A model generated the notes under the pieces. The model ran no database searches and was not told the origin of the DNA. It saw nothing but the letters and a program-made list of their open reading frames with translations. Shown here piece after piece: positions 51,978 through 56,477 of a DNA stretch of 56,477 bases (positions are counted from its first letter, which is position 1; every line of letters begins with the position of its first letter). The position numbers were made by a program, and so were the translations under genes. Source of the stretch: an uncultured Granulosicoccaceae bacterium (GTDB lineage Bacteria; Pseudomonadota; Gammaproteobacteria; Granulosicoccales; Granulosicoccaceae). Location of the stretch: positions 1 through 56,477 of the forward strand of contig CALDUO010000175.1 in assembly GCA_937923745.1 (NCBI GenBank). The letters are read 5' to 3'.

Positions 51978-53000
51978 ATGAGCATGAAGGTAGCATTGAT
52001 TGGTACCGGCATGGCAGCAAAGCCGCATGCGCTTGCGTTACATGACCTGAAATCTTCATTGAATGTCACCGGTGTTTATTCCAGAACGCCTGCGCGTGCT
52101 AGCGCTTTTTGTGAAGAACATGGCTTTTTGTATCGTTCATCGTTAGACGCGGTGCTCACGGAAGGCTCGCCGGACTTCGCTATTGTTGTGACGCCACCGG
52201 ATCAACGCGAGACCATCGTTAAAGCGTGTATCGCAGCAGGCGTTGCCGTGTTGATGGAGAAACCGGTCGAGCGTACCACCGCCGCCGCAACAGCGCTGGT
52301 GACACTGTGTGAGCAGCATCAGGTGCCGTTGGGCATTGTGTTTCAGCACCGGTATCGAGAGGCGTCCAAAACGCTGATGTCGTGGATAAAAGACAACCGG
52401 TTGGGTCAGATTCATGCCGTGCAGGTCAATGTGCCGTGGTGGCGTGATCAGTCGTATTACGATGAACCCGGGCGCGGTACTTATGCCCGCGACGGCGGTG
52501 GCGTGTTGATCAGCCAGGCTATCCATACCCTCGATCTGTTGCTTGCGCTGTGCGGACCGGTCAGTCGTGTGCACGCGTTATCGGCAACCACGGGTTTTCA
52601 TCGACTTGAAGCCGAGGACTTTGTCGCCGGTGCGCTGCAGTTTCGCGACGGTGCTATCGGATCATTGATGGCGACAACCGCCGCGTGGCCCGGTCAGGCT
52701 GAATCTATCGTGTTACACACGGAGCAGGGTACCGCAACGCTCGCGTCTGGCGAGCTGCGTTTACAGGCGATGGACGGGACAGTCAGTGTCTTTGGTGATT
52801 CGGCAACCACCGGTGGCGGCAGCGACCCGATGGCGTTTCCGTTTGCGTGGCATCGCGACCTGATTGCCGATTTCGCCGACTGCATTCAGGCGGGGCGCAG
52901 CCCCACGGTGACCGGGCGGCAGGCGCTCGCAGTACACCATCTGATCGATGCGCTGATCAGTTCATCCAACCAACAGAAAGCCTCTCAACCCGCAGAGTGA
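51978..53000 (+). CDS. Gfo/Idh/MocA family oxidoreductase (first of three)
   Basis: 340 residues. The N-terminal Rossmann domain has VALIGTGMAAKPHALAL and MEKPVER (Glu94-Lys95-Pro96, the Lys of which acts in catalysis). The C-terminal domain has DGGGVLISQAIHTLDLLLALCG with His183 and Asp186, as in inositol or sugar dehydrogenases of this family. The WWRDQSYYDEPGRGTYARDGGG stretch resembles that of the third protein of the set. It oxidises a hydroxyl with NAD(P). ATG 51978 is 3 bp after the previous stop, so it is in the operon. Confidence 0.9.
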   Translation: MSMKVALIGTGMAAKPHALALHDLKSSLNVTGVYSRTPARASAFCEEHGFLYRSSLDAVLTEGSPDFAIVVTPPDQRETIVKACIAAGVAVLMEKPVERTTAAATALVTLCEQHQVPLGIVFQHRYREASKTLMSWIKDNRLGQIHAVQVNVPWWRDQSYYDEPGRGTYARDGGGVLISQAIHTLDLLLALCGPVSRVHALSATTGFHRLEAEDFVAGALQFRDGAIGSLMATTAAWPGQAESIVLHTEQGTATLASGELRLQAMDGTVSVFGDSATTGGGSDPMAFPFAWHRDLIADFADCIQAGRSPTVTGRQALAVHHLIDALISSSNQQKASQPAE

Positions 53001-53041
53001 CGCGTTACAATAGTCGCTTTAACATTAACGTGCAGGGCGTT

Positions 53042-54112
53042 ATGGACGCGGTAACCGTTGCGGTAGTCGGCATTGATCACAGACACATCTACGGGCAGCT
53101 CAGTGGCATGCTGTCGGTGGGGTGTACCTGCGCCGGTTGGTGGACGGACGGCGAACCCGATACGGTTGCGGGTTTTAGAAAGCGGTTTCCGTCAATCCCG
53201 CGGGTCAGCGATTACCGTACCTTACTCGACGACCCGACCATCGACCTCATACTCATCGCCGATATCCCGGCCCGTAGAGCATCACTTGCCATTGAAGCGA
53301 TGCATGCCGGTAAAGACGTGATGACCGATAAACCCGGTTGCACTACGTTCGCACAACTGAGTCAATTACGCGAGACCGTCGCTACCACCGGTCGCATTTG
53401 GTCTATCGATTTTTCAGAACGTTTTGAAGTACCGGCGGTACAAAAAGCTGCTGAACTTGTCAGCGCCGGTGAGATAGGACAAGTCGTGCAGACCGTGGGT
53501 CTTGGGCCGCACCGGGCCAATCTGCACTTGCGGCCCGACTGGTTTTTTGACGAAGCGCACTATGGTGGCATTTTGTGTGATATTGCGTCGCACCAGATTG
53601 ATCAATTTTTGTTTTTTACAGGGTCAGTTAACGCAGAGGTGGTCAGCAGTAGCGTTGGCAATTTTGCCAATCCTGATTATCCCGGCCTGCAGGACTTCGG
53701 AGACATCACGCTACGTAGTCCTCAAGGTAATGGTTATATCCGGGTAGATTGGTATACCCCGGATGCCTTACCTAATTGGGGGGATGGTCGGCTCACCATT
53801 CTCGGCACGCAGGGCTATATTGAATTACGTAAGTATGTGGATGTTGCCGGTCGTGACGGAACCGATCATGTCTATCTCGTCAACAGTACCCGGTGTGAAT
53901 ACATCGATGCCTCGGCCGTGCCGTTGCAGTATTTTGCGCAATTAAACGCAGACGTCCTGCAGCGAACCGACACCGCCATGTCACAATCACATTGTTTTAT
54001 GGTTATGCAGCTGGCGTTGGAAGCGCAGCAACGGGCGACACGTACCGGGTTTTTGGCAAAGACGGATACACCCATCGATACACCATCCGATAACACAAAA
54101 CCGGTCCAATGA
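53042..54112 (+). CDS. Gfo/Idh/MocA family oxidoreductase (second of three, divergent type)
   Basis: 356 residues from ATG 53042, chosen because AGGG lies 7 bp upstream and the longer frame runs through non-homologous sequence over the previous gene. The Rossmann start is VTVAVVGIDHRHIYGQLSGML. The EKP-type position is TDKPGC (Asp96-Lys97-Pro98), and the C-terminal motif is YGGILCDIASHQIDQFLFFTG. The sequence differs clearly from its two neighbours. The end is a Thr/Pro-rich tail. It is 41 bp after the previous gene and its stop overlaps the next start (ATGA). Confidence 0.88.
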   Translation: MDAVTVAVVGIDHRHIYGQLSGMLSVGCTCAGWWTDGEPDTVAGFRKRFPSIPRVSDYRTLLDDPTIDLILIADIPARRASLAIEAMHAGKDVMTDKPGCTTFAQLSQLRETVATTGRIWSIDFSERFEVPAVQKAAELVSAGEIGQVVQTVGLGPHRANLHLRPDWFFDEAHYGGILCDIASHQIDQFLFFTGSVNAEVVSSSVGNFANPDYPGLQDFGDITLRSPQGNGYIRVDWYTPDALPNWGDGRLTILGTQGYIELRKYVDVAGRDGTDHVYLVNSTRCEYIDASAVPLQYFAQLNADVLQRTDTAMSQSHCFMVMQLALEAQQRATRTGFLAKTDTPIDTPSDNTKPVQ

Positions 54113-55308
54113 ATGCGCCGTCACCAGAGCCGTCACCAGTGTCGTCACCAGAGCCGTCACCAATGCCGCCATGGCGTGTTGCCATTGTGGGTGCAGGTAT
54201 CGGTGCACAACATCTGGATGCGTACCTCGGGTTACCCGAGCAATTTCAGTTAACTTGCGTGTGTGATCTTGACGTCGATAGGGCACAGACACTGGCAAGG
54301 CGAGTCACCGGTTGTGCAGTCACTGAGTCCATTGATCATGTTCTGCATGACCCTGCCATTGATATCGTGGATATCTGTCTGCCGTCACACCTGCACGCAA
54401 CGGTTGCGATCAGCGCGTTAAACGCAGACAAACATGTGATCTGCGAAAAACCGTTAGCCGGTACTGTGATCGAGGCCGATGCGCTGATCGACGTTGCCCG
54501 CCAGTCAAAGGGTGTACTGATGCCGGTTTTTCAGTACCGGTATGGTGTGGCCGCTGCGCAAATGCAGGCATTAAAAGACAATCACCTACTGGGTAAGGCG
54601 CAGGTTGCAACGCTGGAGACACACTGGAATCGTGGTGCCGACTATTACGCCAATGACTGGCGTGGCACCTGGGCGGGTGAATGCGGGGGCGTGCTGATAA
54701 CCCATGCCATTCACAGCCATGATCTGTTGGCGCAATGGTTCGGTAAGATTACGGCAGTGTCAGCTACGGTGGACACACGGGTCAACCCGATAGAAACCGA
54801 AGACACAGCAGCGCTGATACTGCACACCGACAGCGGTGGTATTGCCACGTCATCCGTGACGTTGGGTGCGGCTACTGACACCACGCGTATCCGGTTGGTG
54901 TATGACAACATCACCATTGAGAGTGCCCGTAACCCGTACAAACCCTGCGCAGAACCCTGGACCTTCACAGCCAGAGATGCCACACAGCAAGCAACGATTG
55001 ATCAAGTCGTTGGCGCGGCTACGGCCGGGTACGACCATGCATTGACCGGTTACGTCGGACAGTTCCATGCACTGGCGCAGCATCTGACACAGTATCTGGC
55101 AGGCCAACAGCAATCAACATCGCAGGTGGCAGACGCACAAAAGCCGACACAGTGGGTGACCGTTGCTGATGGTGTTGCGTCTATTGAATTGATCACCGCC
55201 GCCTATGAATCAGCGCGGACCGGCAGCACGGTCTCGTTACCTCTGGCGCGTCACCTGCCAATTTGCCATGACCTTGTGCCTGCTACTACGTTGACTGACG
55301 CGCTATGA
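54109..55308 (+). CDS. Gfo/Idh/MocA family oxidoreductase (third of three) with SPEP repeat N-terminus
   Basis: 399 residues. The first 20 residues are a Ser-Pro-Glu repeat (SPEPSPVSSPEPSPMPP), followed by WRVAIVGAGIGAQHLDAYL, the true Rossmann start. CEKPLAGT gives the EKP motif, and GECGGVLITHAIHSHDLLAQWFG is the C-terminal active-site motif with a His-Asp set. The region NRGADYYANDWRGTWAGE parallels the first protein. The repeat may come from the 12-bp tandem repeat at 54118-54165 and makes an extra flexible lead; translation could instead begin at the ATG of MPPWRV. It overlaps both the preceding and the following gene by 4 bp. Confidence 0.88.
   Translation: MNAPSPEPSPVSSPEPSPMPPWRVAIVGAGIGAQHLDAYLGLPEQFQLTCVCDLDVDRAQTLARRVTGCAVTESIDHVLHDPAIDIVDICLPSHLHATVAISALNADKHVICEKPLAGTVIEADALIDVARQSKGVLMPVFQYRYGVAAAQMQALKDNHLLGKAQVATLETHWNRGADYYANDWRGTWAGECGGVLITHAIHSHDLLAQWFGKITAVSATVDTRVNPIETEDTAALILHTDSGGIATSSVTLGAATDTTRIRLVYDNITIESARNPYKPCAEPWTFTARDATQQATIDQVVGAATAGYDHALTGYVGQFHALAQHLTQYLAGQQQSTSQVADAQKPTQWVTVADGVASIELITAAYESARTGSTVSLPLARHLPICHDLVPATTLTDAL
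54118..54165 (+). repeat. In-frame 12-bp tandem repeat encoding SPEP/SPVS units
   Basis: Four 12-bp units lie back to back: CCGTCACCAGAG, CCGTCACCAGTG, TCGTCACCAGAG and CCGTCACCAATG. Being a multiple of three they keep the frame and give the Ser-Pro-Glu-rich start of the oxidoreductase. Confidence 0.9.
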
Positions 55309-56477
55309 CCCTCAATAACGAGTTGCCAGTGACACATCGGTCCGAAAAAACAGTGCCGTCAGCTGCGTCGGTGTTGGCACAGTCAAAAGAACTACCGATC
55401 ACCGATGATTATACCGGTGTGCTGCTGGCAAACCGGCCACTACTTGATCTGCGAGCGCCCACAGAATTTACCCGTGGAGCCTTTCCGGCCAGCGCCAATC
55501 TGCCCCTGTTGACCAACGCTGAACGTCATGAGGTGGGTCTGTGTTACCGACAACACGGACAAGAGGCTGCGATTAAACTCGGTGCACGGTTAGTTGACGG
55601 TGATACCCGGGTGCAGCGCATTGCGGCATGGAGTGACTATGCAACACAACACCCCGATGCAGTGATTTATTGTTTCCGTGGGGGCATGCGCTCGGCTATT
55701 GTTCAGCAATGGTTGCATGAGGCCGGGTGGACCTTGCCGCGTATAAAAGGGGGTTATAAGGCGCTGCGATGGCATTTAATTACTGAGCTCAATAAAACAA
55801 TGACACCGACGCATCAGGCAGCGTTGCCTGGCATTATTGTGGGTGGCAGAACCGGTAGTGGTAAAACGGTTTTATTAAATCGGCTAAGCGGCTCTATAGA
55901 CCTCGAAGGGCTAGCAGAACACCGTGGTTCCAGTTTTGGCGCGACCGTGATTGAACAACCCTCCAATATTAACTTCGAACATCGACTGGCTATTGCTTTA
56001 CTGCACTACCGGCAGTCTGCTAACAACACCACGCAGCCTCCAGTGTATCTGGAAGATGAAGGACGCATGGTCGGGCGTGTGTGTATACCGCAAACCTTCC
56101 GGGATTTTATGCTGTCATTACCCTGTGTATTACTCGAAACTCCGTTGGATGAACGTATTGTTATCAGTCGCACTGCGTATGTCACAGAGTTGCTTGAGCA
56201 GTATCAGCAAGCCGAGACAGCGCCTGGCGAGGGGTTTAATGCGTTTGCCGATTATCATCGGTCAGCGTTGGGTCGAATCCGAAAACGGCTTGGTGGGCTG
56301 CAGTACCAACAGGCACTCAATCAGTTGGAGCAGGCGCTGCACAGTCACAGAGAACACGATGATGTCAGTGGTTATGATTCATTTATAGAGTTACTGTTAG
56401 TGGGTTACTACGATCCTATGTACGACTATCAGCTCTCCACCAAAAACCGACAGATACTCTTTCAGGGAAATGCAACA
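55305..56477 (+). CDS. selU: tRNA 2-selenouridine synthase, C-terminus cut by window edge
   Basis: 391 residues are visible and the frame is still open at the window end; by comparison with E. coli YbbB/MnmH only about 15 residues seem to be missing. The rhodanese-like domain contains DLRAPTEFTRGAFPASANLP and VIYCFRGGMRSAIVQQWL with the catalytic Cys123. A P-loop GGRTGSGKT starts at 180, and DLEGLAEHRGSSFG, the LEDEGRMVG segment and YYDPMYDYQL are diagnostic. It replaces the sulfur of 2-thiouridine at the tRNA wobble base with selenium, via a geranylated intermediate. Its ATG overlaps the oxidoreductase stop by 4 bp, an unexpected link of a tRNA-modifying gene to a catabolic operon. A selD gene is not seen here. 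Confidence 0.92.
   Translation, partial: MTLNNELPVTHRSEKTVPSAASVLAQSKELPITDDYTGVLLANRPLLDLRAPTEFTRGAFPASANLPLLTNAERHEVGLCYRQHGQEAAIKLGARLVDGDTRVQRIAAWSDYATQHPDAVIYCFRGGMRSAIVQQWLHEAGWTLPRIKGGYKALRWHLITELNKTMTPTHQAALPGIIVGGRTGSGKTVLLNRLSGSIDLEGLAEHRGSSFGATVIEQPSNINFEHRLAIALLHYRQSANNTTQPPVYLEDEGRMVGRVCIPQTFRDFMLSLPCVLLETPLDERIVISRTAYVTELLEQYQQAETAPGEGFNAFADYHRSALGRIRKRLGGLQYQQALNQLEQALHSHREHDDVSGYDSFIELLLVGYYDPMYDYQLSTKNRQILFQGNAT

Noticed and set aside
1..56477. Prophage, insertion sequence, tRNA or rRNA genes
   Set aside because: No transposase, integrase, phage structural gene or RNA gene pattern was recognised anywhere in the window by eye; a covariance-model search was not possible.

Overview
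The window looks like a chromosomal segment of a heterotrophic, probably marine proteobacterium, most likely a gammaproteobacterium. This rests on gene content (tripartite tricarboxylate and BMP-type uptake systems, many Gfo/Idh/MocA and CoA-linked catabolic enzymes, a FosA-type glutathione transferase, SelU) and on compact operons with ATGA/TGATG overlaps. No rRNA, tRNA, phage or transposase gene was seen, so placement below phylum level is inference.

Layout. 1-12.8 kb is housekeeping and accessory: a cut enoyl-CoA hydratase, a hotdog thioesterase, a type II haloacid dehalogenase, a nucleoside hydrolase, a large repeat-rich lipoprotein, FosA, a metallo-beta-lactamase-fold protein without its zinc histidines, a class I glutamine amidotransferase, a membrane-anchored FMN glutamate-synthase-like protein, and a Kef-type antiporter overlapping a small winged-helix-like gene. 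12.9-17.8 kb is a complete BMP-family nucleoside-type ABC importer. 19.4-26.8 kb is a regulated catabolic unit: tctA-tctB-tctC, a SauS-like acylating aldehyde dehydrogenase and a SauT-like CoA ligase on the minus strand, divergent from a LacI-type repressor with a PurR-like palindrome between them. 27-30 kb holds an aldo/keto reductase, a DMT permease and an HpcH/HpaI aldolase.

30.4-41.7 kb is the biosynthetic centre. A minus-strand operon encodes a (partial C)-A-PCP-KS-AT-ACP protein, a C-A-PCP-hydrolase protein and a free hydrolase. Both adenylation domains read out a glycine-type pocket code and the AT has a malonyl-type motif, so the line is predicted to build a very small Gly-C2-Gly molecule. 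The two hydrolase-fold units have Arg and Cys instead of Ser at the nucleophile elbow.

42-56.5 kb is plus-strand. After a GFA-family protein, a DMT permease and a pterin dehydratase come an SDR, an acyl-CoA dehydrogenase and an APH-type kinase fused to a DUF6285-like region (a trio resembling LvaD/LvaC/LvaA of levulinate and 4-hydroxyacid catabolism). These run into a tightly overlapping operon: indolepyruvate:ferredoxin oxidoreductase, a maleate-isomerase/Asp-Glu-racemase-like enzyme, three tandem Gfo/Idh/MocA oxidoreductases and selU, cut by the window end.

A recurring feature is short tandem arrays (12-15 bp units, most containing GCCAG) in intergenic DNA upstream of genes; the clearest is eleven exactly phased 13-bp copies at 26890-27032.
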